NCBI RefSeq assembly: GCF_003591175.1
Contig: NZ_QYYG01000010.1
Coordinates: forward strand, 1-64,000
From: Serratia inhibens
GTDB taxonomy: Bacteria > Pseudomonadota > Gammaproteobacteria > Enterobacterales > Enterobacteriaceae
DNA length: 64,000 bases
Direction: 5' to 3'
Every line of letters begins with the position of its first letter. The first letter of the stretch is position 1. This document shows positions 53,297 through 64,000 of this stretch, in pieces. The notes beneath the pieces are model-generated. The model saw only the letters and a list, made by a program, of their open reading frames with translations, was not told where the DNA came from and ran no database searches. Made by a program: the position numbers and the translations under genes.

Positions 53297-53319
53297 GAAC
53301 GGTTGCGCAATATAGCGGC

Positions 53320-55917
53320 TTAAACGGCGGTTTGGAAGATCACGCCATCGGCTTTTTCAGTGTACTGGCCCAGTTGGTCGAAGTTCAGGTAGCGATAGGT
53401 ATCCGCCGCCGTTTTATCGACCTGTGCCATGTACGTTTGATACTCGTCCGGCGTTGGCAAACGGCCCAGCAGCGAAGCTACCGCCGCCAGCTCTGCGGAG
53501 GCCAGATAAACGTTGGCGCCGGTACCCAGACGGTTCGGGAAGTTACGGGTAGAGGTGGAAACCACCGTCGCGCCGTCAGCCACTCGCGCCTGGTTACCCA
53601 TGCACAGTGAACAACCCGGGATCTCGATACGCGCACCGCTCTTGCCGAACACGCTGTAATAGCCCTCTTCGGTCAGTTGAGCCGCATCCATCTTGGTCGG
53701 CGGCGCAACCCACAGGCGGGTTGGCAACTGGCCCTTGTGCTGGTCCAGCAACTTGCCGGCGGCGCGGAAGTGGCCGATGTTGGTCATGCAGGAACCGATG
53801 AACACTTCATCGATCTTGCTGTTAGCCACGTCGGACAGCAGGCGCGCGTCGTCAGGATCGTTCGGTGCACACAGGATTGGCTGAGTGATCTCTGCCAGAT
53901 CGATGTCGATCACCGCCGCGTATTCCGCATCCGCATCGCCTTCAAGCAGTTGCGGATCCGCCAGCCATTTTTGCATGCCTTGAATGCGGCGCTCCAGCGT
54001 ACGGCGATCGCCGTAACCTTCGGAGATCATCCATTTCAACAGCACGATGTTGGAGTTCAGGTACTCTTCGATCGGCGCCTTATCCAGCTTGATGGTGCAA
54101 CCGGCGGCGGAACGTTCGGCTGAAGCGTCGGTCAGTTCAAACGCCTGCTCCACTTTCAATTCCGGTAAGCCTTCGATTTCCAGAATGCGGCCGGAGAAGA
54201 TGTTTTTCTTGCCCTTCTTCTCTACGGTCAGCAGGCCCTGCTGGATCGCGTAGTAAGGAATGGCGTGCACCAGATCACGCAGTGTGATGCCCGGCTGCAT
54301 TTTGCCTTTGAAGCGCACCAGCACCGACTCAGGCATATCCAGCGGCATAACGCCGGTCGCTGCGGCAAACGCCACCAGACCGGAACCGGCAGGGAAGGAA
54401 ATGCCGATCGGGAAACGGGTGTGGGAGTCCCCACCGGTGCCGACGGTATCCGGCAACAGCATACGGTTCAGCCAAGAGTGAATAACGCCGTCGCCCGGAC
54501 GCAGCGATACGCCGCCACGGTTCATGATAAAGTCAGGCAGCGTGTGGTGAGTGGTCACATCAACCGGTTTCGGGTACGCGGCGGTGTGACAGAACGACTG
54601 CATGACCAGATCGGCGGAGAAGCCCAGACACGCAAGGTCTTTCAGCTCGTCACGGGTCATCGGGCCGGTGGTGTCCTGAGAACCCACGGAGGCCATCTTC
54701 GGCTCGCAATATTCACCCGGACGCACGCCGGCAACGCCACAGGCGCGGCCCACCATTTTTTGCGCCAGCGAGAAGCCCTTGTTGCTGGAGGCAACTTCTT
54801 TGGCGATACGGAACACATCGCTGTGCGGCAGGCCCAGGGCTTCACGCGCCTTGGTGGTCAGGCCACGACCGATAATCAGCGGGATACGGCCGCCGGCGCG
54901 CACTTCATCCAGCAATACGTCGGTTTTCAGTTCGAAGTTGGCGATCAGTTCGCCGGTTTCGTGGTTACGCACTTCGCCTTTGTACGGGTAAACGTCGATC
55001 ACGTCGCCCATGTTCAGCTCGGAAACGTCCACTTCAATCGGCAAGGCGCCGGCATCTTCCATGGTATTGAAGAAGATAGGCGCGATTTTACTGCCCAGCA
55101 CCACACCGCCACCGCGCTTGTTCGGCACATACGGGATGTCGTCGCCCATAAACCACAGCACAGAGTTGGTGGCGGACTTACGGGAAGAACCGGTACCGAC
55201 CACGTCACCGACGTAGGCCAACGGGAAACCTTTCTTGTTCAGCAGTTCAATCTGCTTAATCGGGCCAACGCTGCCCGGTTGATCCGGCACTATGCCTTCA
55301 CGTTCGTTTTTCAGCATCGCCAGGGCGTGCAATGGGATATCCGGGCGTGACCAGGCATCCGGCGCCGGCGACAGATCGTCGGTGTTGGTTTCGCCGGTGA
55401 CTTTGAATACGGTAACGGTGATTTTTTCCGCCAGTTTCGGGCGTGACAGATACCACTCGGCATCGGCCCAGGACTGCATAATCTGTTTGGCGTGCGGGTT
55501 ACCCGCCTTGGCTTTCTCTTCCACGTCGTAGAAGTTGTCGAACATCAGCAGCGTATGGGAAAGCGCTTTGGCGGCAATAGCGGCCAGTTTTTCGTTATCC
55601 AGCGCGTCGATCAGCGGATGAATGTTATAACCGCCCTGCATGGTGCCCAACAGTTCTACGGCTTTCTCGGAGGTAATCAGGGGAGAGGTCGCTTCACCTT
55701 TGGCGATGGCCGCCAGAAAACCTGCTTTGACGTAGGCGGCTTCGTCGACGCCTGGTGGAACACGATTAATCAGCAGGTCTAACAGGAATTCTTCTTCGCC
55801 TTTTGGCGGATTTTTTAATGATTCAACCAGCGCTGCCATTTGGGTGGCGTCTAACGGCTTAGGGACGATGCCCTCTGCAGCACGCTCGGCTACGTGCTTA
55901 CGGTATTCTTCTAGCAC
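53320..55917 (-). CDS. acnB: Aconitate hydratase B, GTG start
   Basis: An 865-residue aconitase B with the HEAT-like domain first, then the swivel and catalytic domains. The [4Fe-4S] cysteines lie in [13 protein letters not shown] and [12 protein letters not shown] near the C-terminus. It isomerises citrate and isocitrate in the TCA cycle, and as apo-protein binds mRNA. The frame extends to 55980, but the GTG at 55917 has GAGGAG six bases upstream and gives exactly 865 residues starting [15 protein letters not shown], as in E. coli. Confidence 0.96.
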   Translation of the reverse strand: MLEEYRKHVAERAAEGIVPKPLDATQMAALVESLKNPPKGEEEFLLDLLINRVPPGVDEAAYVKAGFLAAIAKGEATSPLITSEKAVELLGTMQGGYNIHPLIDALDNEKLAAIAAKALSHTLLMFDNFYDVEEKAKAGNPHAKQIMQSWADAEWYLSRPKLAEKITVTVFKVTGETNTDDLSPAPDAWSRPDIPLHALAMLKNEREGIVPDQPGSVGPIKQIELLNKKGFPLAYVGDVVGTGSSRKSATNSVLWFMGDDIPYVPNKRGGGVVLGSKIAPIFFNTMEDAGALPIEVDVSELNMGDVIDVYPYKGEVRNHETGELIANFELKTDVLLDEVRAGGRIPLIIGRGLTTKAREALGLPHSDVFRIAKEVASSNKGFSLAQKMVGRACGVAGVRPGEYCEPKMASVGSQDTTGPMTRDELKDLACLGFSADLVMQSFCHTAAYPKPVDVTTHHTLPDFIMNRGGVSLRPGDGVIHSWLNRMLLPDTVGTGGDSHTRFPIGISFPAGSGLVAFAAATGVMPLDMPESVLVRFKGKMQPGITLRDLVHAIPYYAIQQGLLTVEKKGKKNIFSGRILEIEGLPELKVEQAFELTDASAERSAAGCTIKLDKAPIEEYLNSNIVLLKWMISEGYGDRRTLERRIQGMQKWLADPQLLEGDADAEYAAVIDIDLAEITQPILCAPNDPDDARLLSDVANSKIDEVFIGSCMTNIGHFRAAGKLLDQHKGQLPTRLWVAPPTKMDAAQLTEEGYYSVFGKSGARIEIPGCSLCMGNQARVADGATVVSTSTRNFPNRLGTGANVYLASAELAAVASLLGRLPTPDEYQTYMAQVDKTAADTYRYLNFDQLGQYTEKADGVIFQTAV

Positions 55918-55962
55918 GACATTCTCCTCGCTCTCATTGTCATTTATTGTGCCTGGCGTTTT

Positions 55963-56087
55963 ATACCCGTCGTCTTTCAAGCCACAGTGTTGTTACCTGC
56001 GCTCGTTAACCCCAGTTACTTACCTAAGTAAGCGCCTGGGGATGAACGAACTGGGCGCCTAACTGCAACCTGAAAGCCATAAGGTAT
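55963..56087. repeat. ERIC/IRU-type intergenic palindrome
   Basis: An element of about 125 bp with ends ATACCCGTCGTCTTTCAAG and CTGAAAGCCATAAGGTAT. The core contains CCCCAGTTACTTACCTAAGT then AAGCGCCTGGGGATGA. It lies in the acnB upstream region, so it may be part of the acnB leader or separate its promoter. Confidence 0.85.
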
Positions 56088-56412
56088 AGGTTCAAACCGG
56101 GTTTAGCGCACGGTGTTGATGCCATTGATCCTGACGGGGCACTGCTGTCGATGTCCTGGCCTGTAAGGTACAGTGCCCGGTTCCGCTCAGCCAGCATATC
56201 AGGATTTGAAACGGTTGTTAATTCGTTCACATAAAAGCAACATTAAATCTTTGCTGAATCGTTGAGCGCAGTGTAATCGGCTGCGACACAGGCTCGACGG
56301 GATTGCAGGAAGGTTCCGCTCGCAACATAAAACAGCCCGATGAGCACAACACAATACCCACCCCCTTACAATGGTTATTGATTGCGAATACCAAAAATTG
56401 GGAGCGGAAGAC
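56088..56412. other. Non-coding stretch upstream of acnB
   Basis: About 325 bases without a credible ORF or RNA. The minus-strand acnB promoter or promoters are expected here; I could not fix a -10/-35 pair with confidence. Confidence 0.4.
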
Positions 56413-56515
56413 ACAAAAAAACCGCCGTTAAGGCGGTTCTGTTGTTCCGTTCGGTGTTAGCAGGCACCTTACGGATTTCTTACATCGTTAAAGAACGATA
56501 CAAGCGCTACCGAGC
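56413..56515 (-). ncRNA. Candidate small RNA, possibly antitoxin RNA to the 40-residue peptide mRNA
   Basis: A strong minus-strand intrinsic terminator (AACCGCC/GGCGGTT stem, 56420-56438, then seven T, 56415-56421) has no protein gene upstream of it. lpdA, the next gene, has its own terminator at 56907-56934. A promoter-like TTGATT-17-CACAAT ends near 56522 on the minus strand, predicting an RNA of about 100 nt. Its 5' part (complement of 56495-56515) can pair over 21 nt with the leader of the divergent small ORF (56654-56674), using only three G-U pairs. Transcription and function are inferred; only the terminator and complementarity are seen directly. Confidence 0.55.
56495..56515. repeat. 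Imperfect direct repeat, copy 1 (in candidate sRNA)
   Basis: Matches 56654-56674 at 18 of 21 positions (core CGATACAAGCGCTACCGAGC here). Each difference is A here and G in the other copy, so an RNA from the minus strand here would pair U with G. Confidence 0.85.
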
Positions 56516-56653
56516 CAAAACATTGTGCGCAACATCGTTCAAAAAATCAACTAAACAATATTATCAATCTCGTTTTTTGGGTATTCTTTCTATGGGTCTG
56601 TTCTGCCCGTTTAGCAGCGGGTCATCGGACTTGAGAACAGCGCTGCAACTACT

Positions 56654-56674
56654 GCGATACAGGCGCTACCGGGC
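56654..56674. repeat. Imperfect direct repeat, copy 2 (in leader of the small ORF)
   Basis: Core CGATACAGGCGCTACCGGGC. It lies 64 bases before the ATG of the 40-codon ORF and is the predicted target of the candidate small RNA at 56413-56515. Confidence 0.85.
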
Positions 56675-56737
56675 GCTTGTTCCGCCGGGATTTTTCCGGT
56701 GAAGTCGCGGTGGTCGTGGTTCCACAAGGATCGCGCA

Positions 56738-56860
56738 ATGAAAGGGAGTTCTTGGTTTATCCTGCTCATTGTACTGGGATCGGCGTTTGGCGTGAGTAAA
56801 GGCAGTTGGTCGGTTAACGGCAACAGCCTCACGTTGAACGTGATATTCCAGAACAAGTAA
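56738..56860 (+). CDS. Small hydrophobic peptide, 40 residues (unknown; possible type I toxin)
   Basis: ATG at 56738 follows AAGGA by about seven bases and opens a 40-codon frame. The peptide starts MKGSSWFILLIVLGSAFGVS, with a hydrophobic stretch at about 6-19, then a polar tail rich in Ser/Asn ending in Lys. An intrinsic terminator begins seven bases after the stop. RBS, ORF and terminator form a compact single-gene unit, so I regard it as real although it is too short for routine calling. I do not recognise a family. A divergent RNA complementary to its long leader suggests type I toxin-antitoxin control. A regulated small membrane protein without toxicity is the alternative. Confidence 0.6.
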   Translation: MKGSSWFILLIVLGSAFGVSKGSWSVNGNSLTLNVIFQNK

Positions 56861-56866
56861 GCTACT

Positions 56867-56889
56867 GGCCGCTCATTGAGCGGCCTTTT
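56867..56889 (+). terminator. Terminator of the 40-residue peptide gene
   Basis: A perfect 8-bp GGCCGCTC/GAGCGGCC stem with ATT loop is followed by TTTTA on the plus strand. Confidence 0.88.
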
Positions 56890-56906
56890 ACCTGAATGCC
56901 ATCCAT

Positions 56907-56934
56907 AAAAAACGGCCCCTTTTCAGGAGCCGTT
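56907..56934 (-). terminator. lpdA terminator
   Basis: AACGGC/GCCGTT arms with a CC/GG extension. On the minus strand the stem is followed by TTTTTTATGG. It lies about 25 bases after the lpdA stop. Confidence 0.85.
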
Positions 56935-56959
56935 GTTTCAACCTTGTCAGCCGGAAGAA

Positions 56960-58384
56960 TTACTTCTTCTTGGCTTTCGGGTTTGGCAGATCGGTGATGC
57001 TGCCTTCGAAGATCTCTGCCGCCAAACCTACGGATTCGTGCAGGGTTGGGTGAGCATGGATGGTCAGCGCGATATCTTCCGCATCACAACCCATCTCGAT
57101 AGCCAGACCGATTTCGCCCAGCAGCTCACCGCCGTTGGTGCCGACAATCGCGCCACCGATGATACGGTGAGTTTCTTTGTCGAAGATCAGTTTGGTCATG
57201 CCGTCTGCACAATCGGAAGCGATAGCACGGCCGGAAGCTGCCCACGGGAAGGTGGACGTTTCGTAGCTGATGCCTTTCTCTTTCGCTTCTTTCTCGGTCA
57301 GACCCACCCACGCAACTTCCGGCTCGGTGTAAGCGATTGATGGGATCACTTTCGGGTCGAAGTAGTGCTTCATGCCGGCGATAACTTCAGCGGCAACGTG
57401 GCCTTCATGCACGCCTTTGTGCGCCAGCATCGGTTGACCGACGATGTCGCCGATAGCGAAGATGTGCGGCACGTTGGTGCGTAGCTGTTTGTCGACGCGG
57501 ATAAAGCCACGCTCGTCAACTTCCACACCGGCTTTGCCCGCTTCCAGCAGTTTGCCGTTCGGCACACGGCCGATAGCCACCAGCACCGCGTCGTAACGCT
57601 GTGGTTCTGCAGGCGCTTTTTTGCCTTCCATAGTAACGTAGATACCGTCTTCTTTGGCTTCTACCGCAGTCACTTTGGTTTCCAGCATCAGGTTGAACTG
57701 CTTGCTGATACGTTTGGTGAAGACTTTCACCACGTCTTTGTCGGCAGCCGGGATCACCTGGTCAAACATCTCGACCACGTCGATCTGTGAACCCAACGCA
57801 TGGTATACGGTACCCATTTCCAGGCCGATAATACCGCCGCCCATCACCAGCAGACGCTCTGGGACGGTTTTCAGTTCCAGCGCATCGGTAGAGTCCCACA
57901 CGCGCGGGTCTTCATGAGGAATGAATGGCAGTTGGATCGGACGGGAGCCTGCGGCAATGATGGCGTTGTCGAAGTTGATGGTAGTAGGACCATTTTCGCC
58001 TTCAACGACCAGGGTGTTAGCGCCGGTGAACTTGCCCAGACCGTTAACGACTTTAACTTTACGGCCTTTAGCCATGCCAGCCAGACCACCGGTCAGCTGA
58101 TTGATGACTTTTTCTTTCCAGACGCGCACTTTATCGATGTCGGTTTTCGGCTCGCCGAAAACGATGCCGTGCTCGGCCAGCGCTTTGGCTTCTTCGATCA
58201 CTTTGGCAACGTGCAGCAGTGCTTTGGAAGGGATACATCCCACGTTCAGGCAAACACCGCCCAGCGTGGAATAACGTTCAACCAGAACGGTTTCAAGACC
58301 TAAGTCAGCGCAACGAAAGGCAGCAGAGTAACCTGCCGGGCCCGCCCCAAGTACCACGACCTGAGTTTTAATTTCAGTACTCAT
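56960..58384 (-). CDS. lpdA: Dihydrolipoyl dehydrogenase (E3)
   Basis: A 474-residue flavoprotein shared by pyruvate and 2-oxoglutarate dehydrogenases and the glycine cleavage system. The FAD motif is GAGPAGYSAAFR, the redox disulfide GGVCLNVGCIPSK, the NAD motif MGGGIIGLE, and the C-terminal HAHPTLHE holds the catalytic His. Start is the second of two adjacent ATGs, giving the E. coli length (474). It has a 234-base gap from aceF, so it likely has its own promoter in addition to read-through. Confidence 0.97.
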   Translation of the reverse strand: MSTEIKTQVVVLGAGPAGYSAAFRCADLGLETVLVERYSTLGGVCLNVGCIPSKALLHVAKVIEEAKALAEHGIVFGEPKTDIDKVRVWKEKVINQLTGGLAGMAKGRKVKVVNGLGKFTGANTLVVEGENGPTTINFDNAIIAAGSRPIQLPFIPHEDPRVWDSTDALELKTVPERLLVMGGGIIGLEMGTVYHALGSQIDVVEMFDQVIPAADKDVVKVFTKRISKQFNLMLETKVTAVEAKEDGIYVTMEGKKAPAEPQRYDAVLVAIGRVPNGKLLEAGKAGVEVDERGFIRVDKQLRTNVPHIFAIGDIVGQPMLAHKGVHEGHVAAEVIAGMKHYFDPKVIPSIAYTEPEVAWVGLTEKEAKEKGISYETSTFPWAASGRAIASDCADGMTKLIFDKETHRIIGGAIVGTNGGELLGEIGLAIEMGCDAEDIALTIHAHPTLHESVGLAAEIFEGSITDLPNPKAKKK

Positions 58385-58588
58385 CATGACCTCTTAATTG
58401 ATTGTCCGGCGGGTCAGACGTCATTTTTATTGCTAATCGATCTCATAACGCCCTTCATCCACCGGGACGCTTACACCGCGAGCAGTTTACAGAATTGTTA
58501 ATAATCTGCAAAGCGTGTTCGAAGTGACCCGTGTCTCAACAATTTTGTCGAGTCATGCAAAAACCGACAAAACTGCTACTGAAGTGGT

Positions 58589-58616
58589 AAGGGCGCAGCA
58601 TGCTGCGCCCTTTTTT
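58589..58616. terminator. Hairpin between aceF and lpdA
   Basis: A perfect 10-bp GGGCGCAGCA/TGCTGCGCCC palindrome directly after the aceF stop. Six T residues follow on the plus strand, while on the minus strand (the direction of aceF) only TTACC follows. Partial termination of aceEF is likely, with read-through into lpdA. Confidence 0.7.
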
Positions 58617-58618
58617 CA

Positions 58619-60508
58619 TTACATCACCAGACGGCGGATGTCAGACAGCATATTGTTGATGATGGTGATGAAACGCGCACCATCTGCACCGTCGATAACG
58701 CGGTGGTCGAAGGAGAGCGACATCGGCATCATCAGACGCGGCATGAACTCTTTACCGTTCCAGACTGGCTCCATTGCAGACTTGGAGACACCCAGGATAG
58801 CCACTTCCGGCGCGTTGACGATAGGTGCGAAGTGAGTCGTCCCGATACCGCCCAGGCTGGAGATGGTGAAGCAACCGCCCTGCATTTCGCCTGCGGTCAG
58901 CTTGCCGTCACGCGCTTTTTTGGAGATAGCCATCAGTTCGCGGGACAGCTCGGTGATGCTTTTCTTGTTCACATCCTTGAATACCGGAACCACCAGGCCG
59001 TTTGGCGTATCAACCGCAACACCGACGTTGATGTATTTTTTCAGCGTCAGCTTCTGGCCATCTTCGGACAGAGAGCTGTTGAAGCGCGGCATCTGCTCCA
59101 GAGCGGCGGCGACAGCCTTCATGATGAACACCACAGGGGTGAACTTCACGTCCAGCTTGCGCTTGGCGGCTTCGTCGTTCTGTTGCTTGCGGAACGCTTC
59201 CAGATCGGTGATATCGGTTTTGTCGAAGTGAGTCACGTGCGGGATCATCACCCAGTTGCGGCTCAGGTTGGCACCCGAAATCTTCTGGATGCGGCCCAGT
59301 TCGACTTCTTCGATCTCACCGAACTTGCTGAAGTCCACTTTCGGCCATGGCAGCATGCCTGGCAGACCGCCACCGGCAGCAGCGGTTGGAGCCGCTTCCG
59401 CACGTTTGACTGCGTCTTTCACGTAAGTCTGGACGTCTTCGCGCAGGATGCGGCCTTTACGACCGGTGCCTTTCACTTTCGCCAGGTTTACGCCGAATTC
59501 ACGCGCCAGACGACGGATGACCGGGGTAGCGTGCACATAAGCGTCGTTCTCTGCGAATTCGCCTTTGCTTTCCGCTTTGGCAGCCGGAGCGGCCGCAGCG
59601 GTTTCCTGCTTGGCCGGAGCCGGTGCAGCTTCTGCTTTCTGGGCCGGAGCGGCGGCTGGTGCCGCGCCTTCAACTTCGAACACCATGATCAGAGAGCCGG
59701 TTTTCACTTTGTCGCCGGCGCTGATTTTGATTTCTTTCACGGTACCTGCGAACGGTGCCGGCACTTCCATAGAAGCCTTGTCACCTTCAACGGTGATCAG
59801 CGACTGCTCAGCGGCAACTTTGTCGCCCACTTTCACCATCACTTCGGTCACTTCTACTTCGTCGCCGCCGATGTCCGGCACGGCAACGTCTTTGGCAGCG
59901 GCAGCCGCCGGTGCAGCCGGGGCCGCAGGGGCTTCAACCGCAGCCGGAGCGGCAGCAGAAGCTGCGCCGGCCACTTCGAAGACCATGATCAGGGAACCGG
60001 TTTTCACTTTGTCGCCGGCGCCGATTTTGATCTCTTTCACGGTGCCCGCGAAGGGTGCCGGGACTTCCATTGAAGCCTTGTCGCCTTCCACGGTGATCAG
60101 GGACTGCTCGGCTTCCACCTTGTCGCCCACTTTCACCAGGATCTCGGTCACTTCAACTTCGTCGGCACCGATGTCCGGTACCGCAACGTCTTTGGCAGCA
60201 GCGGCAGCCGGTGCAGCAGCAGGTGCCGCGGCCGGTTTTTCTTCCGCTTTGGCGGCTGGTGCGGCAGCTGCCGCACCTTCTGCTTCAAAGATCATCAGCA
60301 GTTTGCCGGTTTCGGTTTTATCACCGACGGAAACCTTGATCTCTTTCACCACGCCCGCTTGCGGGGACGGGACTTCCATGGAAGCTTTATCACCTTCAAC
60401 GGTGATCAGCGATTGTTCAGCTTCAACTTTATCGCCCACTTTCACCAGAATTTCGGTGATTTCCACTTCGTCTGCACCGATGTCCGGTACCTTGATTTCG
60501 ATAGACAT
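58619..60508 (-). CDS. aceF: Dihydrolipoyl acetyltransferase (E2 of pyruvate dehydrogenase)
   Basis: A 629-residue E2. It has three tandem lipoyl domains, each with a GDKASMEVP lipoylation motif (the first Lys at 41), separated by Ala/Pro-rich linkers. A peripheral subunit-binding domain ([25 protein letters not shown]) and the catalytic domain ending [13 protein letters not shown] follow. It carries acetyl groups from E1 to CoA and forms the core of the complex. The ATG at 60508 gives [15 protein letters not shown]; the longer frame has no RBS. It lies 13 bases after aceE. Confidence 0.97.
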   Translation of the reverse strand: MSIEIKVPDIGADEVEITEILVKVGDKVEAEQSLITVEGDKASMEVPSPQAGVVKEIKVSVGDKTETGKLLMIFEAEGAAAAAPAAKAEEKPAAAPAAAPAAAAAKDVAVPDIGADEVEVTEILVKVGDKVEAEQSLITVEGDKASMEVPAPFAGTVKEIKIGAGDKVKTGSLIMVFEVAGAASAAAPAAVEAPAAPAAPAAAAAKDVAVPDIGGDEVEVTEVMVKVGDKVAAEQSLITVEGDKASMEVPAPFAGTVKEIKISAGDKVKTGSLIMVFEVEGAAPAAAPAQKAEAAPAPAKQETAAAAPAAKAESKGEFAENDAYVHATPVIRRLAREFGVNLAKVKGTGRKGRILREDVQTYVKDAVKRAEAAPTAAAGGGLPGMLPWPKVDFSKFGEIEEVELGRIQKISGANLSRNWVMIPHVTHFDKTDITDLEAFRKQQNDEAAKRKLDVKFTPVVFIMKAVAAALEQMPRFNSSLSEDGQKLTLKKYINVGVAVDTPNGLVVPVFKDVNKKSITELSRELMAISKKARDGKLTAGEMQGGCFTISSLGGIGTTHFAPIVNAPEVAILGVSKSAMEPVWNGKEFMPRLMMPMSLSFDHRVIDGADGARFITIINNMLSDIRRLVM

Positions 60509-60521
60509 TCTTCTGTACCTC

Positions 60522-63185
<2,664 letters not shown>

Positions 63186-63221
63186 GGTGGTATTCCTTAT
63201 CTGTCTAATGGTTTGTTTGGA

Positions 63222-63264
63222 GCCTGTCTTCCTGTGTTCTGAAGCAAAACACACGAAGACAGGC
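63222..63264. other. Long stem-loop in the aceE leader
   Basis: GCCTGTCTTC-x-TGTGTT pairs with AACACA-x-GAAGACAGGC around a nine-base loop, a 16-bp stem with one internal C-C mismatch, between pdhR and aceE. No T-tract follows on the minus strand. It may be an RNA-processing or stabilising element between the two genes. Confidence 0.6.
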
Positions 63265-63350
63265 CCATCAGTTTAGTTGCCGCTTAAATGCTTAAATAAG
63301 CATTCCGAACGTAAACCCCGCAGGCTGGTGTACCCTGAAGAGAACCGTTC

Positions 63351-64000
63351 TTAATCCTTGCGTTGCTGGAGACGCCGCAGCGATCTCTCGCGCCGGGTAT
63401 GTTCCCGACTGAGATCCAGCAATATTTCCTCGATAAACGCCAAATGGCGGTGCGAAGCTTCGCGGGCCCTTTCCGGCTCGCGTGCCACAATCGCCTCAAA
63501 AATCCCGGCGCGGTGGCTGCTCACTTTTGCCAACATCTCACGGCGCGAGTAGAGCAATTCAAAGTTCTGACGCACGTTCTGTTCCAGCATCGGCCCCATA
63601 CAGCGTAACAGGTGCAGTAACACAACGTTGTGGGCAGCTTCGGTCACGGCGATTTGGTATTGCATGACCGCGTCGGCTTCGGCGTCGAGATCGCCGCTGT
63701 CCTGGGCCTGCTGAATCACGATATGGCAATCGCGGATGCGCGCCAGATCTTCGTCGGTACCGCGCAGCGCCGCATAATAGGCAGCGATGCCTTCGAGGGC
63801 ATGACGAGTTTCCAACAGATCGAATTGTGATTCAGGATGGTCGGCCAGCAGTTCAGCCAGCGGATCGCTGAAGCTCTGCCACAGATTAGTTTGTACAAAG
63901 GTGCCGCCGCCCTGACGGCGCAGGAGCAGCCCTTTAGCTTCCAGGCGCTGGATGGCCTCTCTCAGAGAAGGACGGGAAACATCAAATTGTTTCGCCAGTT
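63351..64000 (-). CDS. pdhR: Pyruvate dehydrogenase complex repressor PdhR (5' part outside window)
   Basis: The frame runs from the stop at 63351 to the window edge, giving about 216 C-terminal residues. The GntR-type winged helix is visible ([25 protein letters not shown], then [10 protein letters not shown]). The FadR-type helical effector domain follows ([22 protein letters not shown]...). PdhR represses pdhR-aceEF-lpd when pyruvate is low. The start codon and the promoter with its operator are beyond the right edge. An internal TTG at 63815 is not the start because the homologous frame continues upstream. Confidence 0.95.
   Translation of the reverse strand, partial: LAKQFDVSRPSLREAIQRLEAKGLLLRRQGGGTFVQTNLWQSFSDPLAELLADHPESQFDLLETRHALEGIAAYYAALRGTDEDLARIRDCHIVIQQAQDSGDLDAEADAVMQYQIAVTEAAHNVVLLHLLRCMGPMLEQNVRQNFELLYSRREMLAKVSSHRAGIFEAIVAREPERAREASHRHLAFIEEILLDLSREHTRRERSLRRLQQRKD

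Noticed and set aside
56382-56702. Plus-strand 106-codon frame upstream of the small peptide ORF
   Set aside because: It overlaps the candidate sRNA, the terminator and both 21-nt repeats, is Arg/Tyr-rich without pattern and lacks an RBS.
58589-58616. Hairpin considered as a strong aceF terminator
   Set aside because: The T-tract is on the plus strand only, so full termination in the aceF direction is not supported; listed only as partial/uncertain.

Overview
The window is chromosomal DNA of an enterobacterium of the order Enterobacterales, most probably a Serratia or a close relative. The reasons are near-E. coli-like housekeeping proteins (TktA, SpeA, SpeB, MetK, AcnB, AceE/AceF/Lpd, PanBCD, DksA), ERIC-type intergenic palindromes, moderately high GC, and gene orders that follow E. 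coli in two long blocks. The genus call is inference from general resemblance, not from a search.

Layout. (1) 0-22 kb follows the E. coli order tktA-loiP-speB-speA-yqgB-metK, but two insertions break it. A 13 kb, 13-gene minus-strand catabolic cluster (1.4-14.5 kb), followed by rluF, sits between loiP and speB. A small AT-rich plus-strand cassette (17.28-17.85 kb) sits between speB and speA. (2) 22-23 kb is a junction relative to E. coli and holds a HigB/HigA-like toxin-antitoxin pair. (3) 23-64 kb follows the E. coli 3-4 minute region in reverse: fhuBDCA, mrcB, hrpB, thpR, sfsA, dksA, gluQ, pcnB, folK, panBCD, yadE, yadH, yadG, can, hpt, cueO, yacC, speED, yacL, acnB, lpdA, aceF, aceE, pdhR. 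qseBC is inserted between folK and panB, and gcd is absent from the hpt-cueO interval.

The catabolic cluster encodes a Rieske-type ring-hydroxylating oxygenase alpha subunit, a Rieske ferredoxin, a FAD ferredoxin reductase, a canonical SDR (probable dihydrodiol dehydrogenase), a VOC-fold extradiol dioxygenase, an alpha/beta hydrolase, a cupin, a second SDR lacking the catalytic Tyr/Lys, an aspartate-dehydrogenase-like enzyme, an aldehyde dehydrogenase, a ThDP-dependent decarboxylase-like enzyme, an MFS importer and an IclR regulator. Together this looks like uptake, ring dihydroxylation, rearomatisation, meta-cleavage and side-product processing of an aromatic compound that I cannot identify. 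A sigma70-like promoter followed by a 16-bp perfect palindrome heads the cluster.

Two small loci are the best candidates for undescribed biology. The first is a double-glycine-leader, Gly/Ala-rich, cysteine-containing peptide (microcin V-like) preceded by a two-TM putative immunity protein, at 17.28-17.85 kb. The second lies between acnB and lpdA: a 40-residue hydrophobic peptide ORF with its own RBS and terminator and, divergent from it, a candidate small RNA ending in a strong terminator. A 21-nt stretch of that RNA can pair completely (three G-U pairs) with the peptide's mRNA leader. This is the architecture of zor/orz- or shoB/ohsC-type type I toxin-antitoxin loci.

The polyamine genes speB, speA, speE and speD and the S-adenosylmethionine source metK lie in the same window but in separate blocks. 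The pyruvate dehydrogenase genes (pdhR-aceE-aceF-lpdA) are adjacent to acnB as in other enterics. Several start codons are non-ATG and were chosen from RBS position and family length: ATT for pcnB, TTG for speD, and GTG for acnB, hrpB and higB.
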